DNA from: Protonemura montana
Taxonomy: Eukaryota; Arthropoda; Insecta; Plecoptera; Nemouridae
Direction of reading: 5' to 3'
Assembly (NCBI GenBank): GCA_947568835.1
Contig: CANOQG010000006.1
Span: 1,054,001 to 1,118,000 of the forward strand
DNA length: 64,000 nt
Part shown: piece after piece, positions 11,356 to 23,351 of the stretch
Layout of the letters: each line of letters starts with the position of its first letter
Position numbering within the stretch: position 1 is the stretch's first letter
Notes under the pieces: model-generated
Told to the model about the DNA's origin: nothing
The model's input: the letters and a program-made list of their open reading frames with translations, nothing else
Database searches by the model: none
Translations under genes and position numbers: made by a program

Positions 11356-14300
11356 CTGCCCTTATTCCTGCCCCATGTTCTGCCATATGGCCTGCCCCAT
11401 GTCCCGCCCGATGTCCTGCCCCATGTCCTGCCTCATATCCAGTCCCATGTCCTGCCTCATGTCCTGCCCCATGTCCTGCCCCATGTCCTGTCCCATGACC
11501 TGCACCATATCCTGCCCCAAATCCCGTCGCATGTCTGCCCCAAATCCTGCCCTATGTCCTGCCCCATGTCCTGCCCCATATCCTTTCCAATATTACACTT
11601 CATGTCCTGTACCATATCCTGACCTATGTCATGCGCCAAGTCCTGCCCCATATCCTGCCCCATGTCCTACCCGATGTAATGCCCCCATTCTAGCACCATG
11701 TCCTGCCCTATGTCCTGGCCCATATCCTGCTCCATGGCCTGCCTCATATCCTGTCCAATGTCCTGCCCAATATCCTGTCGCATGCATGCCTCATGTCTTG
11801 CCTAAAGTCTTGCCCCATGTCCTGCCCCATGTCCTGCCCCATGTCCTGCCCCACGTCCTGTCCCATGTTCTGCCCTTATTCCTGCCCCATGTTCTGCCAT
11901 ATGGCCTGCCCCATGTCCCGCCCGATGTCCTGCCCCATGTCCTGCCTCATATCCAGTCCCATGTCCTGCCTCATGTCCTGCCCCATGTCCTGCCCCATGT
12001 CCTGTCCCATGACCTGCACCATATCCTGCCCCAAATCCCGTCGCATGTCTGCCCCAAATCCTGCCCTATGTCCTGCCCCATGTCCTGCCCCATATCCTTT
12101 CCAATATTACACTTCATGTCCTGTACCATGTCCTGACCTATGTCATGCGCCAAGTCCTGCCCCATATCCTGCCCCATGTCCTACCCTATGTAATGCCCCC
12201 ATTCTTGCACCATGTCCTGCCCCATGTCCTGGCCCATATCCTGCTCCATGTCCTGCCTCATATCCTGTCCAATGTCCTGCCCAATACCCTGTCGCATGCA
12301 TGCCTCATGTCTTGCCCAAAGTCTTGCCCCATGTCCTGCCCCATGTCCTGCCCCATGTCCTGCCCCAAGTCCTGTCCCTTGTCCTGCCCTTATTCCTGCC
12401 CCATGTCCTGCCTTATCTCCTGCCCCATGTCCTGCCCCATGTCCTGCCCATTGTCCTGCCTCATGTCTAGGCCCATGTCCTGTCTCATGTCCTGCCCCAT
12501 GTCCTGCCCCATGTCCTGTCCCATGACCTGCACCATATCCTGCCCCCAATCCCGTCGCATGTCCTGCCCTAAATCCTGCCCTTTGTCCTGCCCCATGTCC
12601 TGCCCCGAGTCTTTTCCCATGACCTGCACCATATCCTGCCCCAAATCCCGTCGCATGTCCTGCCCCAAATCCTGCCCTATGTGATGCCCCATCTCCTGCC
12701 CCATATCCTTTTCAATATTATGCCCCATGTCCTGTAACATGTCCTGCCCTATGTCATGCGCCAAGTCCTGCCCCATATCCTGCCACATGTCCTGCCCTGT
12801 GTAATGCCCAATGTCCTGCACCATGTCCTGCCCCATGTCCTGGCCCATATCCTGCTCCATGTCCTGCCTCATATCCTATCCAATGTCCTGCCCTTTATCC
12901 TGTCGCATGCATGACTCATGTCTTGTCCAAAGTCTTGCCCTATGTCCTGCCCCATGTTCTGCCCCATGTCCTGCCCCAAGTCCTGTCCCATGTCCTGCCC
13001 TAATTCCTGCGCCATGTTCTGCCTTATTTGCTGCCCCATGTCCTGCCCCATGTCCTGCCCCATGTCTTGCCCAAAGTCCTGCTCCATGTCCTGCCCCGTG
13101 TCCTACCCATTTCCTGCCCCATGTCCTGCCCCAAGTCCTTTCTCCATGTCCTGCCCTAATTCCTGCCCCATGTCCTGCCCCATGTCCTGCCCCTTGTCCT
13201 GCCTCATGTCCTGCCCCATGTCTTGCCCCATGTCCTGACCCAAGTTCTGTCTCATGTCATGCGTCATGTCCTAACGAATGTTCTGCCCCATGTCCTGGCC
13301 CATGTCCTGCCACATGTCCTGCCCCATGTTCTGCCCCATGTCCTGCCTCATGTCCTGTCGCATGTTCTGCCCCATGTCCTGGCCCATGTCCTGCCCCATG
13401 TCTTGCCCAAAGTCCTGCCCAAAGTTCTGCCTCATGTCCAGCCCCATGTCCTGTCCCATGTCCTGGCCTATGTCCTGCCCCACGGCCTGCCTCATGTTGT
13501 TCCATGTCCTGCCCCATATACTGCTCATGTTCTGTCTCATGTGTTGGTCTAAGTCCTTCCCCTTTGTCCTGTCGCATTTTCATGCCTCATGTTCTGCCCA
13601 TGTCCTACCCCATGTACAGCCCCATGTCCTGTCTCACGTCCTGTCCCATGTCCTTTCCTATTTTCTGCCTCATGTCCTGCTTGATGTCCTACCTCATGTC
13701 CTGCCCCTAGCTTTCCCAAAGTCCTGCCCCAAGTCCTGCCTCATTTCCTGGCCTATTTCCTGCCATATGTCCTGACCCATGTCCTTCCCCATTTCCTGCC
13801 TCATGTCCTGCCCCATGTCCTGCCCCATGTCCTGCCTCATGTCTTGCCAAAAGTCCTGCCCCATGTCCTGCCCCATGTCCTGCCCCATGTCCTGCCCCAT
13901 GTCCTGCCCCATGTCCTGCCAAATGTCAAAACGCATGTCCTGCCCCATGTCCAGTAACATGTCCCGCCCGATGTCCTGCCCTATGTCCTGCCCCATGTTC
14001 TGTACCATTTCATGCCCCATGTCTTGTCGCATGTCCTGTCCTATGTCCTGTTACATGTCCCGCCCGATGTCCTGCCCCATGTCCTGTCCCATGACATCCA
14101 CCAAATCCTGCCCCAAATCCCGTCGCATGTCCTGCCCCATATCCTTTCCAATAATTCGCCCCATGTCCTGTAACATGTCCTGCCCTATGTCATGCGCCAA
14201 GTCCTGCCCCATATCCTGCCTCATGTTCTACCCTATGTAATGCTCCAAGTCCTGCACCATGCCCGCATGTCCTGCCCCTTGTCCAGTAACATGTCCCGCC

Positions 14301-17300
14301 TGATGTGCTGCCCTACGTCCTGCCCCATATCCTGCCCCATGTCCTGACCATTATCCTTCCCTTTGTCCTGCCCCATGTCTTGCCCCATGTCCTGACCCAT
14401 GTGTTGTCCCAAGTGCTGCCCCTTGTCCTGTCCCATGTCATGCCTCATGTCCTGCCCCATGTCCTGCCCCATGGACAGCCCCATGTCCTGACCCTTATTT
14501 CCTGCCCCGTGTCCTGCCCCATGTCCTGCCCCATGTCTTGCCAAAAGTCCTGTCCCAAGTCCTGCCCCATATCCTGCCCCATGTCCTGCCCCATGTCTTT
14601 TCATGACCTAACCTTATTCCTGCCAAATGTCCTGCCCCATGTGCTGCCTCATGTCCTTCCCTAATGTCCAGCCCCATGTTCTGTACTATTTCATGCCTAT
14701 GTCCTTTCGCATGTCCTGCCCTATGTCCTTTCGCATGTCCTGCCCTATGTCCTGTAACATGTCCCGCCCGATGTCCTGCCCCATGTCCTGCCTCATATCC
14801 AGTCCCATGTCCTGCCTCACGTCCTGCCCCTTTCCTGCCCCATGTCCCGTGGCATGTCCTGCCCCAAATCTTGCCCTATGTCCTGCCCCATGTCCTGTCC
14901 TATATCCTATCCAATATTATGCCCCATGTCCTGCCCCATGTCCTGTCTTATGTAATGCCCCATGTCCTGCACCATGTCCTGCCCCATGTCCTGGCCCATA
15001 TTCTGCTCCATGTCCTGCCACATAGTCTGTCCAATGTCCTGCCCTATATCCTGTCGCATGCATGCCTCATGTCTTGCCCAAAGAGTGTCCCATGTCCTGC
15101 CCTAATTCCTGCCCTATGTCCTGCCCCATGTCCTGCCCCATATCCTGGCCCATGTCCTGCCCCTTGTCCTGCCAAATGTCAAAACGCATGTCCTGCCCCA
15201 TGTACTCCCCCATGTCCTGCATCATGTCTTGCCCAAAGTCCTGCCTTATGTCCTGCCCCAAGTCCTGCGACATGTCCTTCCCTAATGTTCTGACCCAAGT
15301 TCTATACCATTTCATGCCCCATGTCCTGTCGCATGTCCTGCCCTATGTCCTGTAACATGTCCCGCCCGACGTCCTGCCCCATGTCCTGCCTCATGTCCAG
15401 TCCCATGTCCTGCCTCATGTCCTTCCCCATGTCCTGCCCCATGTCCTGTCCCATGTCCTGCACCAGCTCCTGCCACTAATCCCGTCGCATGTCCTGCCCC
15501 AAATCCTGCCCTATGTTCTGCCCCATTTACTGCCACATATCCTTTCCAATTTTATGCTCCATGTCCTGTAACATGTCCTGCCCTATGTCATGCGGCAAGT
15601 CCTGCCCCATATCCTGCCCCATGTCCTGCCCTATGTAATGCCCAATGTCCTGCACCATGTCCTGCCCCATGTCTTTGCCCATATCCTGCTCCATGTCCTG
15701 CCAAATATCCTATCCAATGCTCTGCCCTTTATCCTGTCGCATGCATGCCTCAAGTCTTGTCCAAAGTCTTGCCCCATGTCCTGCACCATGTTTTGCCCCA
15801 TGTTCTGCCCTAAGTCCTGTCCCATGTCCTGCCCTAATTCCTGCCCCATGTCCTGCCTTATTTGCTGCCCCATGTCCTGCCCCATGTCCTGCCCCATGTC
15901 TTGCCCAAAGTCCTGCTCCATGTCCTGCCCCATATCCTGCCCCATGTCCTGCCACATGTCCTGACCCATGTTCTGTCTCATGTCATGCGTCATGTCCTAA
16001 CGCATGTTCTGCCCCATAACCTGGACCATAGCCTGCCCCATGTCCTGCCCCATGTTCTGCCCCATGTCCTGCGCCATGTCCTGTCGCATGTTCTGCCCCA
16101 TGTACTGGCCCATGTCCTGCCCTATGTCTTGCAAAAAGTCCTGCCCCAAGTTCTGCCTCATGTCCAGCCCCATGTCCTGTCCCATGTCCGGGCCTATGTC
16201 CTGCCCCACGGCCTGCCTCATGTTGTTCCATTTCCTGCCCCATATCCTGCCCACAATCTGTCTCATGTGTTGGTCCAAGTCCTGCCCCTTGTCCTGTCGC
16301 ATTTTCATGCCTAATGTTCTGCCCCATGTCCTGCCCCATGTCCTGCCTCATGTCTTGCAAAATGTCCTGCCCCATGTCCTGCCCCATGTCCTTCCCCATG
16401 TCCTGCCCCATGTCCTGCCCCAAGTCCTGTCCTATGTCCTGCCCTAAATCCAGCCCCATGTCCTGCCCCAAGTCCTGCCCCTAAATCCTGCCCCATGTCC
16501 TGCCCCATGTCCTGCCAAATGTCAAAACGCATGTCCTGCCCCATGTCCAGTAACATGTCCCGCCCGATGTCCTGCCCTATGTTCTGCCCCATGTTCTGTA
16601 CCATTTCATGCCCCATGTCTTGTCGCATGTCCTGTCCTATGTCCTGTAACATGTCCCGCCCGATGTCCTGCCCCATGTTCTGTCCCACGACATCCACCAT
16701 ATACTGCCCCAAATCCCGTCGCATGTCCTGCCCCATATCCTTTCCAATATTACGCCCCATGTCCTGCCCCATGTCCTGCCCCATGTCTTGCCAAAAGTCC
16801 TGTCCCAAGTCTTGCCCCATATACTGCCCCATGTCCTGCCCCATGTCTTTTCATGACCTAACCTTATTCCTGCCCCATGTCCTGCCCTATGTGCTGCCCC
16901 ATGTCCTTCGCTATTGTCCTGCCCCATGTTCTGTACTATTTCATGACTATGTCCTGTCGCAAGGCCTGCCCTATGTCCTGTAACATGTCCCGCCCGATGT
17001 CCTGCCCCATGTCCTGCCTCATATTCAGTCCCATGTCCTGCCTCATGTCCTGCCCCTTTCCTGCCCCATGTCCTGTCCCATGACCTGCACCATATCCTGC
17101 CCCATGTCCTGCCCCTTGTCCTGCCAAATTTCAAAACGCATGTCCTGCCCCATATACTGCTTCATGTCCTGCATCATGTCTTGCCCAAACTCCTGTCCCA
17201 TGTCCTGCCCTAATTCCTGCCCCATGTCCTGCCCAATGTCCTGCCCCATATCCTGCCCCATGTCCTGCCCCTTGTCCTGCCAAATGTCAAAACGCATGTC

Positions 17301-17346
17301 CTGCCCCATATACTGCTTCATGTCCTGCATCATGTCTTGCCCAAAC
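11342..17346 (+). repeat. HOR A, copy 2
   Basis: This is the second tandem copy of the 6005-bp unit. All landmarks of copy 1 recur at +6005: the 514-bp unit at 11681, CTAGCTTTCCCAAAG near 13716, CATGACCTAACC near 14602 and 16852, and the 156-bp pair at the end. I saw no base that differs from copy 1 in the positions compared. The left junction near 11342 joins CCCAAACTCCTGTCCCATG to TTCTGCCCTTATTCC, and the same junction recurs at 17347. Confidence 0.95.
11681..12194 (+). repeat. 514-bp intermediate repeat in HOR A copy 2
   Basis: Same unit as at 5676-6189, shifted by 6005 bp. It is preceded by the truncated partner unit 11342-11680, which begins at the HOR boundary. Confidence 0.9.
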
Positions 17347-17360
17347 TCCTGTCCCATGTT
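17092..17360 (+). repeat. 156-bp tandem duplication at the HOR A copy 2/3 junction
   Basis: Same element as at 11087-11355, displaced by 6005 bp. Both units end in CCCAAACTCCTGTCCCATG. The first continues into CCTGCCCTAATTCC and the second into the new HOR copy at TTCTGCCC. Confidence 0.9.
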
Positions 17361-17685
17361 CTGCCCTTATTCCTGCCCCATGTTCTGCCATATGGCCTGC
17401 CCCATGTCCCGCCCGATGTCCTGCCCCATGTCCTGCCTCATATCCAGTCCCATGTCCTGCCTCATGTCCTGCCCCATGTCCTGCCCCATGTCCTGTCCCA
17501 TGACCTGCACCATATCCTGCCCCAAATCCCGTCGCATGTCTGCCCCAAATCCTGCCCTATGTCCTGCCCCATGTCCTGCCCCATATCCTTTCCAATATTA
17601 CACTTCATGTCCTGTACCATATCCTGACCTATGTCATGCGCCAAGTCCTGCCCCATATCCTGCCCCATGTCCTACCCGATGTAAT

Positions 17686-18199
17686 GCCCCCATTCTAGCA
17701 CCATGTCCTGCCCTATGTCCTGGCCCATATCCTGCTCCATGGCCTGCCTCATATCCTGTCCAATGTCCTGCCCAATATCCTGTCGCATGCATGCCTCATG
17801 TCTTGCCTAAAGTCTTGCCCCATGTCCTGCCCCATGTCCTGCCCCATGTCCTGCCCCACGTCCTGTCCCATGTTCTGCCCTTATTCCTGCCCCATGTTCT
17901 GCCATATGGCCTGCCCCATGTCCCGCCCGATGTCCTGCCCCATGTCCTGCCTCATATCCAGTCCCATGTCCTGCCTCATGTCCTGCCCCATGTCCTGCCC
18001 CATGTCCTGTCCCATGACCTGCACCATATCCTGCCCCAAATCCCGTCGCATGTCTGCCCCAAATCCTGCCCTATGTCCTGCCCCATGTCCTGCCCCATAT
18101 CCTTTCCAATATTACACTTCATGTCCTGTACCATGTCCTGACCTATGTCATGCGCCAAGTCCTGCCCCATATCCTGCCCCATGTCCTACCCTATGTAAT
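17686..18199 (+). repeat. 514-bp intermediate repeat in HOR A copy 3
   Basis: Same unit as at 5676-6189, shifted by 12,010 bp, preceded by the truncated partner 17347-17685. Confidence 0.9.
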
Positions 18200-21100
18200 G
18201 CCCCCATTCTTGCACCATGTCCTGCCCCATGTCCTGGCCCATATCCTGCTCCATGTCCTGCCTCATATCCTGTCCAATGTCCTGCCCAATACCCTGTCGC
18301 ATGCATGCCTCATGTCTTGCCCAAAGTCTTGCCCCATGTCCTGCCCCATGTCCTGCCCCATGTCCTGCCCCAAGTCCTGTCCCTTGTCCTGCCCTTATTC
18401 CTGCCCCATGTCCTGCCTTATCTCCTGCCCCATGTCCTGCCCCATGTCCTGCCCATTGTCCTGCCTCATGTCTAGGCCCATGTCCTGTCTCATGTCCTGC
18501 CCCATGTCCTGCCCCATGTCCTGTCCCATGACCTGCACCATATCCTGCCCCCAATCCCGTCGCATGTCCTGCCCTAAATCCTGCCCTTTGTCCTGCCCCA
18601 TGTCCTGCCCCGAGTCTTTTCCCATGACCTGCACCATATCCTGCCCCAAATCCCGTCGCATGTCCTGCCCCAAATCCTGCCCTATGTGATGCCCCATCTC
18701 CTGCCCCATATCCTTTTCAATATTATGCCCCATGTCCTGTAACATGTCCTGCCCTATGTCATGCGCCAAGTCCTGCCCCATATCCTGCCACATGTCCTGC
18801 CCTGTGTAATGCCCAATGTCCTGCACCATGTCCTGCCCCATGTCCTGGCCCATATCCTGCTCCATGTCCTGCCTCATATCCTATCCAATGTCCTGCCCTT
18901 TATCCTGTCGCATGCATGACTCATGTCTTGTCCAAAGTCTTGCCCTATGTCCTGCCCCATGTTCTGCCCCATGTCCTGCCCCAAGTCCTGTCCCATGTCC
19001 TGCCCTAATTCCTGCGCCATGTTCTGCCTTATTTGCTGCCCCATGTCCTGCCCCATGTCCTGCCCCATGTCTTGCCCAAAGTCCTGCTCCATGTCCTGCC
19101 CCGTGTCCTACCCATTTCCTGCCCCATGTCCTGCCCCAAGTCCTTTCTCCATGTCCTGCCCTAATTCCTGCCCCATGTCCTGCCCCATGTCCTGCCCCTT
19201 GTCCTGCCTCATGTCCTGCCCCATGTCTTGCCCCATGTCCTGACCCAAGTTCTGTCTCATGTCATGCGTCATGTCCTAACGAATGTTCTGCCCCATGTCC
19301 TGGCCCATGTCCTGCCACATGTCCTGCCCCATGTTCTGCCCCATGTCCTGCCTCATGTCCTGTCGCATGTTCTGCCCCATGTCCTGGCCCATGTCCTGCC
19401 CCATGTCTTGCCCAAAGTCCTGCCCAAAGTTCTGCCTCATGTCCAGCCCCATGTCCTGTCCCATGTCCTGGCCTATGTCCTGCCCCACGGCCTGCCTCAT
19501 GTTGTTCCATGTCCTGCCCCATATACTGCTCATGTTCTGTCTCATGTGTTGGTCTAAGTCCTTCCCCTTTGTCCTGTCGCATTTTCATGCCTCATGTTCT
19601 GCCCATGTCCTACCCCATGTACAGCCCCATGTCCTGTCTCACGTCCTGTCCCATGTCCTTTCCTATTTTCTGCCTCATGTCCTGCTTGATGTCCTACCTC
19701 ATGTCCTGCCCCTAGCTTTCCCAAAGTCCTGCCCCAAGTCCTGCCTCATTTCCTGGCCTATGTCCTGCCATATGTCCTGACCCATGTCCTTCCCCATTTC
19801 CTGCCTCATGTCCTGCCCCATGTCCTGCCCCATGTCCTGCCTCATGTCTTGCCAAAAGTCCTGCCCCATGTCCTGCCCCATGTCCTGCCCCATGTCCTGC
19901 CCCATGTCCTGCCCCATGTCCTGCCAAATGTCAAAACGCATGTCCTGCCCCATGTCCAGTAACATGTCCCGCCCGATGTCCTGCCCTATGTCCTGCCCCA
20001 TGTTCTGTACCATTTCATGCCCCATGTCTTGTCGCATGTCCTGTCCTATGTCCTGTTACATGTCCCGCCCGATGTCCTGCCCCATGTCCTGTCCCATGAC
20101 ATCCACCAAATCCTGCCCCAAATCCCGTCGCATGTCCTGCCCCATATCCTTTCCAATAATTCGCCCCATGTCCTGTAACATGTCCTGCCCTATGTCATGC
20201 GCCAAGTCCTGCCCCATATCCTGCCTCATGTTCTACCCTATGTAATGCTCCAAGTCCTGCACCATGCCCGCATGTCCTGCCCCTTGTCCAGTAACATGTC
20301 CCGCCTGATGTGCTGCCCTACGTCCTGCCCCATATCCTGCCCCATGTCCTGACCATTATCCTTCCCTTTGTCCTGCCCCATGTCTTGCCCCATGTCCTGA
20401 CCCATGTGTTGTCCCAAGTGCTGCCCCTTGTCCTGTCCCATGTCATGCCTCATGTCCTGCCCCATGTCCTGCCCCATGGACAGCCCCATGTCCTGACCCT
20501 TATTTCCTGCCCCGTGTCCTGCCCCATGTCCTGCCCCATGTCTTGCCAAAAGTCCTGTCCCAAGTCCTGCCCCATATCCTGCCCCATGTCCTGCCCCATG
20601 TCTTTTCATGACCTAACCTTATTCCTGCCAAATGTCCTGCCCCATGTGCTGCCTCATGTCCTTCCCTAATGTCCAGCCCCATGTTCTGTACTATTTCATG
20701 CCTATGTCCTTTCGCATGTCCTGCCCTATGTCCTTTCGCATGTCCTGCCCTATGTCCTGTAACATGTCCCGCCCGATGTCCTGCCCCATGTCCTGCCTCA
20801 TATCCAGTCCCATGTCCTGCCTCACGTCCTGCCCCTTTCCTGCCCCATGTCCCGTGGCATGTCCTGCCCCAAATCTTGCCCTATGTCCTGCCCCATGTCC
20901 TGTCCTATATCCTATCCAATATTATGCCCCATGTCCTGCCCCATGTCCTGTCTTATGTAATGCCCCATGTCCTGCACCATGTCCTGCCCCATGTCCTGGC
21001 CCATATTCTGCTCCATGTCCTGCCACATAGTCTGTCAAATGTCCTGCCCTATATCCTGTCGCATGCATGCCTCATGTCTTGCCCAAAGAGTGTCCCATGT

Positions 21101-23096
21101 CCTGCCCTAATTCCTGCCCTATGTCCTGCCCCATGTCCTGCCCCATATCCTGGCCCATGTCCTGCCCCTTGTCCTGCCAAATGTCAAAACGCATGTCCTG
21201 CCCCATGTACTCCCCCATGTCCTGCATCATGTCTTGCCCAAAGTCCTGCCTTATGTCCTGCCCCAAGTCCTGCGACATGTCCTTCCCTAATGTTCTGACC
21301 CAAGTTCTATACCATTTCATGCCCCATGTCCTGTCGCATGTCCTGCCCTATGTCCTGTAACATGTCCCGCCCGACGTCCTGCCCCATGTCCTGCCTCATG
21401 TCCAGTCCCATGTCCTGCCTCATGTCCTTCCCCATGTCCTGCCCCATGTCCTGTCCCATGTCCTGCACCAGCTCCTGCCACTAATCCCGTCGCATGTCCT
21501 GCCCCAAATCCTGCCCTATGTTCTGCCCCATTTACTGCCACATATCCTTTCCAATTTTATGCTCCATGTCCTGTAACATGTCCTGCCCTATGTCATGCGG
21601 CAAGTCCTGCCCCATATCCTGCCCCATGTCCTGCCCTATGTAATGCCCAATGTCCTGCACCATGTCCTGCCCCATGTCTTTGCCCATATCCTGCTCCATG
21701 TCCTGCCAAATATCCTATCCAATGCTCTGCCCTTTATCCTGTCGCATGCATGCCTCAAGTCTTGTCCAAAGTCTTGCCCCATGTCCTGCACCATGTTTTG
21801 CCCCATGTTCTGCCCTAAGTCCTGTCCCATGTCCTGCCCTAATTCCTGCCCCATGTCCTGCCTTATTTGCTGCCCCATGTCCTGCCCCATGTCCTGCCCC
21901 ATGTCTTGCCCAAAGTCCTGCTCCATGTCCTGCCCCATATCCTGCCCCATGTCCTGCCACATGTCCTGACCCATGTTCTGTCTCATGTCATGCGTCATGT
22001 CCTAACGCATGTTCTGCCCCATAACCTGGACCATAGCCTGCCCCATGTCCTGCCCCATGTTCTGCCCCATGTCCTGCGCCATGTCCTGTCGCATGTTCTG
22101 CCCCATGTACTGGCCCATGTCCTGCCCTATGTCTTGCAAAAAGTCCTGCCCCAAGTTCTGCCTCATGTCCAGCCCCATGTCCTGTCCCATGTCCGGGCCT
22201 ATGTCCTGCCCCACGGCCTGCCTCATGTTGTTCCATTTCCTGCCCCATATCCTGCCCACAATCTGTCTCATGTGTTGGTCCAAGTCCTGCCCCTTGTCCT
22301 GTCGCATTTTCATGCCTAATGTTCTGCCCCATGTCCTGCCCCATGTCCTGCCTCATGTCTTGCAAAATGTCCTGCCCCATGTCCTGCCCCATGTCCTTCC
22401 CCATGTCCTGCCCCATGTCCTGCCCCAAGTCCTGTCCTATGTCCTGCCCTAAATCCAGCCCCATGTCCTGCCCCAAGTCCTGCCCCTAAATCCTGCCCCA
22501 TGTCCTGCCCCATGTCCTGCCAAATGTCAAAACGCATGTCCTGCCCCATGTCCAGTAACATGTCCCGCCCGATGTCCTGCCCTATGTTCTGCCCCATGTT
22601 CTGTACCATTTCATGCCCCATGTCTTGTCGCATGTCCTGTCCTATGTCCTGTAACATGTCCCGCCCGATGTCCTGCCCCATGTTCTGTCCCACGACATCC
22701 ACCATATACTGCCCCAAATCCCGTCGCATGTCCTGCCCCATATCCTTTCCAATATTACGCCCCATGTCCTGCCCCATGTCCTGCCCCATGTCTTGCCAAA
22801 AGTCCTGTCCCAAGTCTTGCCCCATATACTGCCCCATGTCCTGCCCCATGTCTTTTCATGACCTAACCTTATTCCTGCCCCATGTCCTGCCCTATGTGCT
22901 GCCCCATGTCCTTCGCTATTGTCCTGCCCCATGTTCTGTACTATTTCATGACTATGTCCTGTCGCAAGGCCTGCCCTATGTCCTGTAACATGTCCCGCCC
23001 GATGTCCTGCCCCATGTCCTGCCTCATATTCAGTCCCATGTCCTGCCTCATGTCCTGCCCCTTTCCTGCCCCATGTCCTGTCCCATGACCTGCACC

Positions 23097-23351
23097 ATAT
23101 CCTGCCCCATGTCCTGCCCCTTGTCCTGCCAAATTTCAAAACGCATGTCCTGCCCCATATACTGCTTCATGTCCTGCATCATGTCTTGCCCAAACTCCTG
23201 TCCCATGTCCTGCCCTAATTCCTGCCCCATGTCCTGCCCAATGTCCTGCCCCATATCCTGCCCCATGTCCTGCCCCTTGTCCTGCCAAATGTCAAAACGC
23301 ATGTCCTGCCCCATGTACTGCTTCATGTCCTGCATCATGTCTTGCCCAAAG
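23097..23351 (+). repeat. 156-bp tandem duplication at the right end of HOR A copy 3
   Basis: The first unit is like those in copies 1 and 2 (TTCAAAACGC from 23135, second at 23291). The end of the second unit instead reads CATGTACTG and CCCAAAGTCC, matching 46.10-46.15 kb and 2.97-3.03 kb, and then leaves HOR A. This looks like the original right-hand junction. The other two then look derived, with their second unit ending replaced by a copy of the first. Confidence 0.88.

Larger units (their letters stand above)
17347..23351 (+). repeat. HOR A, copy 3
   Basis: This is the third tandem copy, again at +6005. I noted four single-base differences from copies 1 and 2: G at 19762 where they have T (7752, 13757); A at 21037 where they have C (9027, 15032); G at 23315 where copy 2 has A (17310); and G in place of C in AAAGTCC near 23351. 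The last two are at the right boundary, where copy 3 passes into non-HOR array instead of another copy. Nothing in it suggests coding. Confidence 0.95.

Noticed and set aside
5337-23351. Calling the HOR A triplication an assembly error
   Set aside because: It cannot be excluded, but copy 3 has its own single-base differences and a distinct right boundary, which favours real copies. Spanning reads would decide.
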